Shown: positions 33,903 through 45,259, numbered from the stretch's first letter. The stretch is DNA of 64,000 nucleotides from Apodemus sylvaticus (GCF_947179515.1 NC_067485.1:13210096-13274095), one strand, 5' to 3'. The notes: a model not told the origin generated them from the sequence alone. Program-made: numbers and translations.

Positions 33903-34689
33903 CACCCAGAACTGTGTGGCCGTTTGTTAGAGTTGCAGAAGAAGCAGCATAAACACTGTAGCAGCAGATATGCCCCTTTCTGGATGCCTTGCTTCCTAAC
34001 AGCCTCTCTCCTCATCAGCCAAAGGGAGAACTATCTCCAACTCCTCAGTGGTCTCCGTGACGGCCTTCAATTTACCTTTGACTTTTTCCTCCATCAAAAC
34101 ATTTCCTTACATACGGGCCTCTGCTTCAGGGCCATCTCCTCCAGGCAGTCTGACTCATGCCCCTTTGATACTTTATCAGCTCCTCCCACCCCATTTTTGC
34201 ACATTTCCTACCGATGTGAATCACACAGGAGTGTCGGTTGTGTGCTCCTTTGGTATCTGGTGACCGGAAGCCAAATGCACAGGCCTGGGGTCAATCTGGC
34301 TTGAAACCTGCACAAAGCACGCAACAGGGGGACACTTGTCAGATGAACGCACCGATGACAGCAGATGTGACGGCCAGGGAGAACCTCCTAAAGATAGCGG
34401 CTGGGAATCCCTCTTGATGGCTGGCGTCTCCCAGTTCCTGCCTTCCTTGGCAAGGACGTTTCCACAGCTGCATTCCAAGCTCTGGCCTGGCGGATGGAAG
34501 AGGCGGTGCTGAAACGTGCCCCTCCTCATAGTCTCTCTTTGCCACAGCCACACAAGTTAGAAGCAGGGCCCTTGTCTTCAAGGGGAGCTGGCTGCTGGAC
34601 AGAGGCCTGACAGGATCCTAGTGAGGAGAATCTTCATTGATCAGGACCGCAGGGCCCAGGGACCATCGTGTGAAGAAGGAGCCAAGTTC
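32634..34689. other. Unique non-coding DNA
   Basis: About 2 kb with no supported exon. Contains a T/G-rich run (33868-33901) and, at 34080-34200, a faint plus-strand L2 resemblance that I do not rely on. Confidence 0.4.
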
Positions 34690-34800
34690 TGGTGCTTTGA
34701 GCACTTTGGATCCACACATCCCAGCATCTTGCATTACTATAATTAATGCAAACAGCATCTGGGAGTGAAAATGTTGCCATAACAACAAACCTAAAATCAC
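34690..34800. promoter_or_regulatory. AT-rich patch with octamer-like ATGCAAA
   Basis: 'ctataattaatgcaaac' combines a TAATTA core with an octamer-like ATGCAAA on the same strand (34738-34754). Regulatory function is inference only. Confidence 0.2.
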
Positions 34801-35399
34801 GTGGGACTGGCCCAGGGGATGGGCAGCGGGAGGAAAGGGCATAGAGATCTCAGGTGGGGAAGCTGGGACTCACACTGTGTGGTTACAGAACAGTTAACGG
34901 CCTGTCTCTTAGAGTGGTTTGGAAGATGGGGGCTGTGGTCCTGGGGAGGCAAGAGGCCTGCAAGCTCTTGGGTCTTTGCTGTGCTGTGCTCTCTACAGTG
35001 TGCTAGTCTAAAAACATCCTGAGTCCAGGGAAGAACTAACTGGTCAGGATATGGACAGGAAGGGAAGAACATCATCAAAAAGTGATTCCTCTCTGGGCTA
35101 ATTATTATTATTATTTTTTGGATGCTTCTGTAGGGATATCAGAGATTTCTATAGGGCTTGAATATCCATCTATCCCCAGGTCTAATTTCACAACAGCTCT
35201 TTCTGTAACAACATATGATTTTGGTAAATGCCACCTTTGGATATAAATAGGACTCTGGACCCGCACGTTGGCTGAGTCTCCAGCCGCAGGAATGGGCTGC
35301 ACTGAGTCACCTCCTCTTCAGACATCTCTCCCTGGAATCTGTGGCCTGGGTCTGCCACCAGCGCCAGCACAGAGCTGGATTGGAGGGAAGCAGATTCCT
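34801..35399. other. Unique non-coding DNA
   Basis: Nothing recognised apart from a short (ATT)n at 35101-35116. Confidence 0.4.
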
Positions 35400-35490
35400 C
35401 TGAGCTTTAACATCCGTGACTTTCCCAGGACCACGCAGCTAGTGAATGGGGAAATCAGCTCCTGGGAAGCCAACTCCCCTGGTTCTAGGA
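35400..35490 (+). repeat. MIR fragment
   Basis: 'gtgactttcccaggacca', 'cgcagctagtgaatgggg' and 'gaagccaactcccctggt' follow the MIR 3' half. Confidence 0.55.
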
Positions 35491-37004
35491 ACTTGCCATT
35501 TAATGATCAGCCGTGCATAGGGCCCCTGTTGCACCGGAGCCTGGCGATCAGAGAGAGGGTGTACCTGTGTGAGTGTGCTCAGGATTACAGAGTGTTGTCA
35601 CCGTGGAATCTACATCCCTGTTCTTTGTAAGGGAAGCACTGCTGGCCAGAGAGCCGCCATGAACAGACAACCTCACTGAGGGTATGTGAGCTTGTCCAGA
35701 AAATCTTTACTGATGATCCAGCTGGACTCGGAGAAACCCAGGGCTTGTCAGTGTTCACTCAGGAAATAGTTGTCAGAGATGGGAATAGCAGCGGCTGAGA
35801 CTCGTATTTCTGCACAGAGGGCGTGGTCTCCTTCCTGCCCCCATACCCCATGCATTCACTCAGTCTACTTGGTCTTCCACAGCCTCTCAGGGAGCTCCGC
35901 ACACCCCACAAGTTATGACTTGTGGCATAAACCTTGGCTGGCTCTGGCATCCTCAGATCCTTTGTCCCACCCCCTGGAGGACATTATTCTTTTTCCATTA
36001 TGTGTGGCATTGTCCTGGGCTTGCCCATCAAGACAGCCTTGCATTCTCCAGGCTAGTCAGCAGAGGTTGGGTGTGACCTGACACCAGAGATTTTGATTTG
36101 TGGCAGATGACAGGTCGTTCATCACAGAAACAAAGTGATGATTACCTGAGAGAGGAAGCGTCCGACCCCAGGCTACCTCAGCACTTGTTGAATCCAACCC
36201 TCTAGGCTCCCCTTGTTTCCTCTCAGCTTCCTGACAGCTTCCTGATAGATGGACTTTACTCAAGTCAGTGTTCAGGGCTTGCAGTCAGCGTTTCCTGATG
36301 ATGTCGACCGAAGCTGAGGCAGACAGTGGAACAGTATTTCTCAAAGCCTTCCTCCGAGCACCACAGCGCAGGGCGCACTCACAGAGCACAGACTGGGCTG
36401 GCCCCTGGGGCTGCCGAGAGACAGGAACTGGTGTGGAGCCCTTAGCTGGTTGGTCAGCACTCCGCTGTTCTTTGGTGAGAACCCCTAACTGCTATTTCAG
36501 TTGGCACCCGGAAGCTTTTCCCCTACGTCTCTCATTTCACTTCAGTATAAAACTGAGAAATGGCCCCGGGCTGTCTTTTTCTGGTTGTAGCTCAGATCAT
36601 TGTTAACAGCCAATTAATCAGAGCATTTCCTAACAGAGTTTGGGATTGGTGTTTTCCCTCCTCCAAGCTGAAAAGTCAGGTTAATGTGGCATCTTTTAGA
36701 AATTGAACAGTCATTTAGCCCATTACAAACTTGTGCTTGGCAGATGAATGTCTCCAGAAAACTCCTAAGGACATTAAAAACAATCTTACATGTTAGGGAA
36801 GCCACTGCTCCAGGTGGAAAGAATTTACTTAAACTCCCACAGCATAGACAGGAAGGATTTGATGCTGCCTTTGCCTGGCCCTTCAGCCTTGGTTTCCTTC
36901 AGTCTAACCTAGAAGCTAAGATTCTGCAACCCTCACATGAATGGGGTAGTTCTGCCTGGTTTAGGTGGTACCTGCGCTCTCCAAATGGGTACTATGGTCC
37001 TGCA
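35491..37004. other. Unique non-coding DNA
   Basis: About 1.5 kb with no supported exon. The 138-residue open frame at 36684-37100 has no recognisable domain and crosses the CTCF-like site, so it is not annotated as a gene. Confidence 0.4.
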
Positions 37005-37018
37005 CTGCCCCCTGGTGG
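37005..37018 (-). promoter_or_regulatory. Candidate CTCF site, full core match
   Basis: On the minus strand it reads CCACCAGGGGGCAG, matching every position of the CTCF core CCASYAGRKGGCRS. It lies in unique DNA, not in a SINE. CTCF anchors chromatin loops in the motif's orientation, so here it would face leftward. Occupancy cannot be judged from sequence. Confidence 0.6.
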
Positions 37019-38099
37019 ACTCTCATGCCCTGATGCTCCGGGTGCTGACAGTTCAGACTGGGACTTTGAAGCTAGTAGCTGTGGGCGTGTTGGAGACTAG
37101 CCTAGTGGCATGACCTCTGGTTTTGGAGAAATGACTCTTTCAGCCTACTGAGACACAGTGTAGCTGTTGCAGGTCTCGCATACTCGCGAGATTACTAATT
37201 AATTTACTACTGTCAACGGAGACACCTGCAGTTTCCCTGCAGAAATGATGAAAAATGTTCGCAGCTTTTGTTCAGACCCTTAGAGGATGATTTAGACTCA
37301 CAGATAGATGTCCACAGTCCTGGGCATGATGGGAACCCTAGGTAAACAGAGTAGTGCTAGAGTTTACTCAAGGTCCCCATGAGTAAAGGTTTGGTCCCCC
37401 AGTCCATGGCATGTTGGACAGACAGTCCTAATCCTGATATCAGGTGAGCCCCTGCCTTTCCTTGGCCCTGGTCTCTACAAGACAATGAGACTGGCAGCCC
37501 AAGGAGATCTCTTAGAGGGTAGGGCCTCCTGGGAGGAGTCACTGGTTGGAGCTGTTGTCAGGTAGGAAGGTCTGGTGACTCTGGGCCCCCTTCGCTGACC
37601 CTCATGTGTCCTGCTTATTTATGAACACCTCCTCTGAGCGGTCTATAAGCTGAGCTCACACAGGGCCAGGCCAGGCTGGGTATCCTGTACCAGGTGAGCC
37701 ATGAGATACTAGTCCTCAGGACAGTTGGAGAGCTCATCCAGCTGTGAGGGGCCATTCTGAGAGCAGCATGCAGTGTCCACAGGGAAGAACAGGGTAAGAA
37801 ATGACCAGGTATGGGTATTGGCATTGAAGAACTTGGTGCTCATAATTCCCAACTCTCAGTGGTCCGGTAGTGGACTAGGTGGTACAAACCAATGGAAGAG
37901 GCCCCCCTCATGGGTGGAAAATCCTTACGGGGGTAGAAAGAAATCTGGCTTCACTTTGCTAGCCTGGCCTCTGGGACACAGGCCAGGCCTCCCATTCTCT
38001 CAGAATGGGGTTTCCACCCTGTCTGAGCCCCCTAGGAGGGAGCGGGCGGGTACTCAGAGGCGGAAGGGAGGAAATGCTTCTCTGGCCCAGCCTCATAAT
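37019..38099. other. Unique non-coding DNA
   Basis: No exon recognised. At 37183-37190 the palindrome CTCGCGAG lies just before ATTACTAATTAATTTAC. CG-containing palindromes are rare in this window. Confidence 0.4.
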
Positions 38100-38175
38100 T
38101 AGACCCTTCAATTGCAATTACTTTTGCAATTAGCTCAGCTGGTAATTGGAACTGGAGGTGGTAATTTCTGTCCTT
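38100..38175. promoter_or_regulatory. AT-rich island with repeated TTGCAATTA
   Basis: 'attgcaatta' and 'tttgcaatta' lie 13 bp apart, followed by two GGTAATT motifs. The motifs resemble homeodomain (TAATT) and C/EBP half-site (TTGCAAT) sequences. The island is unique and short, as enhancer cores often are; function is inferred. Confidence 0.3.
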
Positions 38176-38670
38176 CACGGAAGCTCTCTTTGAATTGGGC
38201 TTTACTTATCTGTCCAGGATGCTGGGTAGTGCTCTGGGGAGCACTCACCTCTTGGGAGCAGCTCTGAGAGCACAGTCTCGGGCTTGGCATGCAGTAGGAG
38301 GCACGGGGATTCTGCTGAGTCCCCTAAGGTGGGACCTGGGGGGTGGTGAGTAGGAGCCTCACAGGCTTCTTAGCAAAGGGCAATTCTGCTCTTGAGTTTT
38401 GTGGAGCTTGGAAAGGCGACGTCCCAACCACCCCAATACCAGACGTCATGAACCGAGCCAGTGCAGGTAGGCAGCGTCTACCACAGCCTATACCTCTGGT
38501 TTTTGTGTCCGGGCATAACTAGCTCTCTGGGTGGCAGAGTGCCTTACTTTGGATCATTTGAATGTGACAAATGTTTCTATGATATTTGTCACTAGGGTTT
38601 ATGTGTCAGAAGTTCATGGTCAATGGTATTTGGAGGCAGGGACTTGGGAGGCAGACAGGGTTGAGTGAAG
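38176..38670. other. Unique non-coding DNA
   Basis: Nothing recognised. Confidence 0.4.
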
Positions 38671-38731
38671 TAGGAGGGTGGGTAGAAAGGTAGGTAGGAA
38701 AGTGGGCAGGAGGGTGGGCAGGAGGGTGGGC
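38671..38731. repeat. G-rich minisatellite
   Basis: Variants of 'aggagggtgggc' and 'aggtaggtagga', about five units. The spaced GGG runs could form a G-quadruplex on the plus strand. Confidence 0.85.
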
Positions 38732-39574
38732 TTCCATGTCCTTATTACAGCCTTCTGAGGAGAGATGGGCTGAGCTGAGAGGCTTGCTCTTGTTGTGAGA
38801 TACCCTTTATTAAGGTCCTTCCTGTCAGCTAGTGTCCTTCTCTCCCGCTTCCACGCTCTCGTACCGTGAGCAAACACACCCCCAGTCTCCATGAATTACC
38901 TATGTGTGCATAGACTGAGACAAAGGCTATAGAGATGAAAAGAACTCTCCGCGCCATTTTATTTTACTCCCAGAAACATGGGAAAACCTTCTGTGTCTCT
39001 AGCTAATAGAACTGTGGGGATTTCTGCTCTCTGAGCAAGCAGTCCTACAGATTCTGCTGCAGGCGCCTTTGATTCAGTGTGGACACAGTCTGTTTGGAGG
39101 GAGCTGTAGCTGCTGCAGCTGAGCGCTTAGCCCGGGACTGACCCCTGCCTCAGACGCCAGTCTCAGCACAGGCTGTGGCCTGGGCTCCTGACAGACTGTC
39201 TGCACACTGTGTTCATGGACACCTCCCTGGCCTTGATGGCCTTGTCAATGGGGCTTACATAACGCAGGAAAACATGTCTACTGGCTTCTTACTGCTGAGC
39301 AGCAGCTGGAGAGATGGGCAGGACAAGGCACAGGGACACGGACTTAGAGCACTGGCTGTGCCCCTCCACGGTGGTCTGCAGGAACTCAGGGGTCTGGGAG
39401 TTCTACAAATGTGTCTTTTTGGGTTTTATAGAAAGTTTGTTATTCGGGCATGATTGACTACATCGTGAACCATCAATGAAAACTTAACCACCTGTCTCTT
39501 TCCCTTCTCCAGAGGTTGGGGAAGGGAATGAGAGTCATGCCTTGGTCGTTTCAGTGACTAGTACTCATGCTGAA
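38732..39574. other. Unique non-coding DNA
   Basis: Nothing recognised. Confidence 0.4.
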
Positions 39575-40045
39575 GCCAGGCCGTGGTCTCTGGATACCAG
39601 TCCTTTATTAGCACACAAAAGATATCCTTGTTAATCCCCCAAGTCCAAAGGCTTCAAGGACTCGGTATCAGGAGACAGATAAAAGTCAAATGCACACTTC
39701 CCCATGTCATGCTTACTCTCAGTCAGGGGACAGGACCAATAGGATGAAAACACAGTGCAAAGGGCAGCTGATTGGCTTACACAATCCAGTCATGGAAGGT
39801 CAGCCAAGGCGATCTACACACTGAGGGCCAGAGAGCGGCTCACTCTGTGAGATGGGATGCCCAGTACTCTGGACCCAGCACCAAGGATCTGAAGGATCTG
39901 GAGAGCTACTGGTATTCAGCTTGTGTTGGAAGTCCAACGAAGTTGGATTCCGATGTTGGCAAAGAACAATAGCAACATCACCACCATTGTGGTCATCATC
40001 GTCATCATCACCATCACCACCACCACCATCATCATCATCATCATA

Positions 40046-40085
<40 letters not shown>

Positions 40086-40770
40086 GCAGCAACAGCAACA
40101 GCAGTGCAGATGAGCTCAGCCAGCAGGGCATCAATGCAGGCATCCAAAGAACAACACAAACTCACATAAAGTGGGTCTTTCTAATTCAATAATTTCAACG
40201 AACCTAGTCAAGCATCCCTCAAAGGTGAGGGCCAGTTGGAGGCCAGGATGAAAGGCAGGGTCCTTCTGACCTGGGTTTGAAGATAGTCATGGAAGTCCCT
40301 TTGTTCTAACCATCAAAGGCAGAGATGAGGAACCCCCAGTGACATAGCAGACTAACAACGGCCTTAGAAAGGCTTGTTATCGTGACAGATACCCAAGAGT
40401 CACAACCGTAAGAATGGAGGGCTAAGCTTGACTTGTGGGTTTCAGGCTAAAGTCAGCTAGGGCCATTGCTTCGGGCCAGGAGTGAGGGTAGAGTGTCATG
40501 GCCATGGACATGGGGGCATGCTGCTGCCATCATGGTAGTCAGGATCAGAACCACAAGAAAGGTGTGGAATGAGGATGCCTTCCTCGTGGGAGTTCTACTG
40601 ACACACTTCCTCCAACAGGTCCCACCTGCCAATGATGTGGCCATATTATGAATACACTAAGGGTTAATCCATTGGGCAGTTAGTTCAGTGTCCGCCTGAT
40701 TCAGTCATCTCTCGGGAATTGAATCTACCTCCTGGGGATCAACACACAAGCATTTGGGGAGAGCACCTCA
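39575..40770. other. Possible old LTR-derived region around a trinucleotide tract
   Basis: Flanks such as 'gcatcaatgcaggcatcc' and 'catatccaaactgta' give a weak impression of an LTR or MaLR end (40560-40770), but no boundaries could be set. The region contains the CAT/CAG tract listed separately. Confidence 0.3.
39992..40105. repeat. (CAT/CAC)n-(CAG)n trinucleotide tract
   Basis: CAT/CAC units (39992-40045) pass directly into CAG units (40046-40105) interrupted by CAA. All frames stay open through it and give homopolymer-like peptides. No start, splice or flanking protein similarity supports translation. Confidence 0.95.
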
Positions 40771-41149
40771 TATCCAAACTGTATGGTGTGTGACTTCACC
40801 CAAAGTTGGTCACAAAGAACAGACAAAAGCCAAGATTCCACCCAAGTCTAGCTCGTGGACCAATGATTCTTTCAGAGTTGCTTATAGAGGCATTGATGAG
40901 GACTTACTCACAAAAGCATGGATGTCTCAAAGGCGGGAGAGCCTACCTAGACATGGGTGACAACTCATTAAACCTGATTTTATATTTTTCATAGCTTCCT
41001 GCCCCACCTTGCACGCAACCACCAGCAAAGGACTGCTACCTGCCTAGCAACCACCTGCTCCTTACATCACCTGGAGAGGCCTGTGAACCTTTCAGTTTTC
41101 TGCACTTCCAGAGTCCTGCAAGTTACCTTATAGAATATCATTGGTTACT
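40771..41149. other. Unassigned DNA
   Basis: Nothing recognised. Confidence 0.4.
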
Positions 41150-41510
41150 TATTGTTTGATAATTTCCTAATGCATGCAATGTATTTCAATCATATTCACC
41201 TCTCATCCCCTCCAGTTCCCCTCGGATCCTCCTCATAGCCAACTTCTCAATTTTTTGACCTGCTCTTGTAACTTGCAGAGTTCCATTAGTGTCCATAGAG
41301 TTATGGCTCGGTGACCATCCACTAGAGAAACCTACCAGGATTCACTCTTCTAAAGACAAGTAGACCTCCTTCTTCTAGGGACCACAGCTGCTGAAAGGGC
41401 TCTGTGCCCCTCCACCATCCATTCTGAAATGCTGATAGGTTTGATCTTGTGCTAGTAACCCTAACTGCTGTTAAGTTAGTGAGTGCAATGGGTCCTGTCG
41501 TGTTCAGAAG
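41150..41510 (-). mobile_element. Rodent L1 (Lx-like) 3' sequence
   Basis: 'gtgaccatccactagaga', 'ggtttgatcttgtgctag' and 'gtgagtgcaatgggtcct' match a rodent L1 3'-UTR-like sequence seen in reverse orientation. Diverged. Subfamily not asserted. Confidence 0.45.
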
Positions 41511-41638
41511 ATTGAAAGTGGAAACAGGATTAAGTGGAGAGGGAAATAGGAGGTGGGGGGAAGAGGAGGATATGTGGAGAGGGATCACCAACATGAATGA
41601 TGCTTTAAAAAGTCATATAAAAGCATGCTATTTTATAT

Positions 41639-41641
<3 letters not shown>

Positions 41642-41716
<75 letters not shown>

Positions 41717-41720
41717 AGAC
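41642..41720. repeat. (CT)n-(CA)n compound microsatellite
   Basis: About 25 CT units directly followed by about 13 CA units. Confidence 0.97.
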
Positions 41721-41889
41721 ATATGCTCACACCTTACATGGAACATAACACTCCTACCTGCAGGCTCAGGTTGCCAAATAAGACGTCCTGTCTCAGACGG
41801 GAGATACCTGCCCTCCAGTTTTTGGTTGAGAGAGGAGGTCCGGTAGATTTCAAAACCAATACAAGTGACTGCCATTTTCTTCAGGTTGC

Positions 41890-42440
41890 CCACCAGAACT
41901 TGATGGTGAGATTTGATTGCTGAACACACCACATACTTTGGTCACAAGACTTGGAGAGATCAAGCTGGAACTGATCTGGAAATTTACTCCCTGTTGGATA
42001 GCTTTCGTAGTAGTAAATGCTATACAGACTGCTTGAAGAATGTCAGTGGTCTTACCCAGATGTGAACTCTTCAAACTATGATAATGACAGACCTGGCAAA
42101 CTATGCTCATGGGTGTAAGAGCGGCATGGAGGTCATGTGTGACAGTTGTCTTCTGATTGCATTTAAGGCCTGTCCATGGGATGAGACTCACGCCTGGTAC
42201 TCTAAATCAGGACAAGAACTCCGACTAGGGAGCTGATAAGTCCCAGGGGTGAACTGATTACTGCTATTTTGTTAAATAGACATAGTATCAAAATGCCTTC
42301 TAAACACATATCTCTACACTCATAGGTTAGGGCAGTTCTCAGACCTCATCAGAGAAACTTCTTTCTGCAGAGTGGGCTGCGATTAAGACAGAGACTCATA
42401 AAAGGTCAGAGTACAGAGAGCGACTGTGCAACTCCGAGAA
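41890..42440. mobile_element. Rodent interspersed repeat, family unresolved
   Basis: 'gtggtcttacccagatgt', 'actgctattttgttaaat', 'cctcatcagagaaacttc' and 'gattaagacagagactca' occur in the order of an abundant rodent repeat, probably L1 3' UTR-related. I cannot name it with certainty. Confidence 0.45.
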
Positions 42441-43377
42441 ACACAGCACTTGGCTTCTCATTTAGGAAGGATGAAATGCCTCAAAGGAGGACCTGTCCTT
42501 CCCTCCAGCGTCTTCATCCCATTAGACTCTACCCCACATTTCATTGGTTAAGTGAGATTTCAGTACAGAGGGAACAATTGACATGGGGATTATTAAGAGT
42601 TTCAAACAGTGTGCTGGCTGCAAGCGTGGCTGCTGCCCTCAGAGGCGCTTGCCTGGATATGACCTTACATCCAAAAGAGCCGTACTGCTACTCAAGCCCC
42701 CATCTTCCACAGAGAGGAGGCACAGTTGTCCTGAGTCAGGCGGAGAGAAGCTGAATCACCTTCTGCAGCTCAAGTACACAAGAAACCCAGAGGACCATGC
42801 ATAGGCTGAATCTTGAGAAATCCAGGATTCAGTTTCTCCAGTTGGGGATTTAGGGGTGGTGTGCACTTCCTATTTAAATTCAGGCGAACTTTTACCTGAC
42901 CTTGAGAGCCCTTGGTTTGGCTTTGAAGTTTCTAATCTTCAACTCAGCACTTCCCCCCTGCTCCTCCATGGCTTCCCCCTTCCCCCTCCTCCCCGCCTCC
43001 AGATTTTCATTTTATTTTCTTCAAGAAGGAACACAAAAAAAGTTGATACAGAGTTTTTAAAAAGAGAGCGCAAAATTGCAAAATCAAACTCAATCAATGT
43101 TTCTATCCAAACATGCTCTGCAAGCAACCTGATATTTTACCAGCTGGTAATGTGCAACTGAGTTCAAACCGGAGAAGGTCATTTTAGACGGGGTAGGAAA
43201 CATTATCCTGTGTTGACACGATGGAGCAAGCTGTCCTGAGCCAGCAGGTCCCTGAAGAAAGAGTCCTTGCCAAATGTCCAGCCCCGGGATTTGTTAGACC
43301 TGGAAATGTCCTGTGTTTGATGACTCTGACACTGTTATTGACTTCAAATGATGAGATTTTGGAAGTGAATGTTTACC
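42441..43377. other. Unique non-coding DNA
   Basis: Nothing recognised except a pyrimidine-rich stretch (42950-43020). Confidence 0.4.
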
Positions 43378-43540
43378 AGCAACACTTTACCAGCCAGGCA
43401 CTAATGTGGTGCTTGCTCGTTTTATTCATTCTTTGATCTTGATAATGGTGGTCACTCCTGTTTTCCAGATGGTAAAATTGAGATGCTTATGAATAAGTGA
43501 TGGACCTCTAAGGCTCTGGTAGAACCTAGCTTGGAGTCAG
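43378..43540 (+). repeat. MIR, near full length
   Basis: 'accagccaggcactaatg', 'ttttattcattctttgat', 'cctgttttccagatggta' and 'agaacctagcttggagtc' follow almost the whole MIR. It is followed by a (TG)n/G-run at 43547-43571. Confidence 0.65.
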
Positions 43541-43656
43541 AGCACATATGTGTGTGTGTGTGGGGGGGGGGAGATCAAGGTATAGAGAGAAGTGTGACTC
43601 TCTTTGGCCATGTGATTTGCAGAATTTTATCCTGGGTTAACATGGAAATCGAGTTT

Positions 43657-43768
43657 GGTGTGCTGGTGTGCTGGTGTGCTGGTGTGCAGGTGTGCTGGTG
43701 TGCTGGTGTGCTGGTGTGCTGGTCCTGGGGTGCACTGGTGTGGGGGTGTGCTGGTGTGCTGGTATCCT
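43657..43768. repeat. 8-bp tandem repeat (GGTGTGCT)n
   Basis: About 13 copies of ggtgtgct with one 16-bp irregular segment (43722-43738). Opposing open frames through it are artefacts. Confidence 0.93.
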
Positions 43769-43769
43769 G

Positions 43770-44409
43770 AGCCTGATGGAAGTGGGGCCAGTGGGGAGGG
43801 CATCCTCAACTCCTACCCTGTGAGAGTGCTTTGGGGTGGTTCTTGTCAAAGACAAGAAACTGGCTATGCTTTTTTGTACCAACCACATCAGCAGTCCACA
43901 GCTGACCAGATAAGCAACTGTGACCAAATGATGAAAATGAAAATTAGAATGTTAAAAAATAAAATAGGATTTTTAAGAAGTGACGGCCTTGTGGGTGTGG
44001 GGACATGAAATTTTCACAGGACCTCTTCCTTGCCCCTTGGAATGACCACAGGTGCTGACTGGTGAAGAAATTTCTCAGTGCACAACCAAAACCCAACTCA
44101 GCCGAGGACCTTTAGCTTCTAAGTGTTTCCTGTTTTATCCTCAGAACCTCTTTCCATTGGGAGAGTAGAAGGGGAAATGGGCTGGGTATCTATCAGATGC
44201 CATGGCCCACAGGTGCAGGGAGGGGGACACAGGGGCCTGCCACAGACTGTGGTGTCAGGGGGAGGAGGGAGGCAGGGACTGCATTCTTTTCCATCCTTCA
44301 GATTTTAGAATATCAAGATGGGGCTGGTGGTGGACCAGGGTTCGGCTACACCTTAGAAACAGAGCTAGAGAATGTGGCCTTACCTTTACGTCCATTTTAC
44401 ATCCCATGC
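43770..44409. other. Unique non-coding DNA
   Basis: A possible MIR-like piece ('tgttttatcctcagaacc', 44131-44148) is the only repeat signal. Confidence 0.4.
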
Positions 44410-44880
44410 AAATGAAAGCATGCCTTCCCCACTGTCCTGAGTGATCCCTTATGGTTAGGTTTCAAACCTGGGACAAATGGCGGAGGTCCTGCTTAGCATA
44501 TCAAAGTAGACTGGCCTCCAGCTTCCCCCCCCCCCTCCCCCGCATCCCATAGACCCCACCTGTTACAGGGCCCTCTTGGATAGCATATCCTGTCCCCTGC
44601 CCTGAACTCTGCAGCCCGGTGCTGGGCTGCTTTTCCCTATATAATCCAACCATCTTTGTTACCTACTTTCTTTGTAGCATTGGGCTTCCGGGCTGCTGTG
44701 CCCAGTTCCCCTCTCTCCCTTCTCTCCTTCCTTCTCCTTCTTCTCCTTACGTGGCACAGCTCAGTCTTGTCTTGTCCATTGGACTCCCCCAGATGTTCCT
44801 GCCTCTGGCTGTGCTCTCCCACACATCTATAATAAACCTTCTCTTCCACACATTGTCTTCTGATGTGCAAATGAACTCCA
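44410..44880 (+). mobile_element. Rodent ERV-type LTR, 3' part
   Basis: TATA-like 'ccctatataatccaac' (44635-44650), a long pyrimidine tract, 'ctctggctgtgctctccc' and 'ctataataaaccttctc' (poly(A) signal, about 44828) are arranged as U3-R-U5 of a rodent endogenous-retrovirus LTR. The 5' limit is uncertain and no internal viral sequence follows. Confidence 0.5.
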
Positions 44881-45096
44881 TGGAGCCCACTTCTACACAT
44901 TTTATGTAACTGAGCCGAGCTGTGTCTGACAAGTTATACTTTGTAAACATTAAGATCTTGTACTATGGAGGATTTTAGAGAACCATCTTTTGGTTTGTGA
45001 AGATTTTGTTTTATACTTTGGAAGTGCTGATTTTTTTTCTCCTTTAGGCCCAGCTATTTTTGCAAACTTATGGTGTCTAATGGCGAAATGGCCCGG

Positions 45097-45110
45097 CCAA
45101 TAGGGGGCAC
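45097..45110 (+). promoter_or_regulatory. Candidate CTCF site, one mismatch
   Basis: CCAATAGGGGGCAC matches CCASYAGRKGGCRS at 13 of 14 positions (A at position 4). It lies in unique DNA and on the strand opposite to the site at 37005. Confidence 0.35.
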
Positions 45111-45220
45111 CCTATGCACCCGCTGTTTTTAGAATCCAAGATTGCTATCCAAGGTCTAACCTGTGACTCATACAAATGAAAAGTTTACAGGTGACACTTT
45201 GAACTTTTTCTGCTGGGGAC

Positions 45221-45250
45221 AGCAGGGATCAGCAGGGATCAGCAGGGATC
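45221..45250. repeat. Three exact 10-bp repeats
   Basis: agcagggatc occurs three times without variation, which indicates a recent expansion. Confidence 0.95.
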
Positions 45251-45259
45251 AGGCTGGTT

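Noticed and set aside
34080..34200. Plus-strand L2 fragment
   Set aside because: Only one or two short blocks resemble L2, which is too weak to annotate.
36684..37100. 138-residue plus-strand frame in unique DNA
   Set aside because: No recognisable domain or conservation signal can be seen, and length alone is within what chance gives in 64 kb.
39800..40165. Poly-alanine, poly-leucine and poly-serine frames around the trinucleotide tract
   Set aside because: All frames are open because of the repeat, and none extends into recognisable protein.
44410..44880. A complete endogenous retrovirus
   Set aside because: Only LTR-like sequence with TATA and poly(A) signals is seen; no gag, pol or env similarity follows, so it is treated as a solo or partial LTR.
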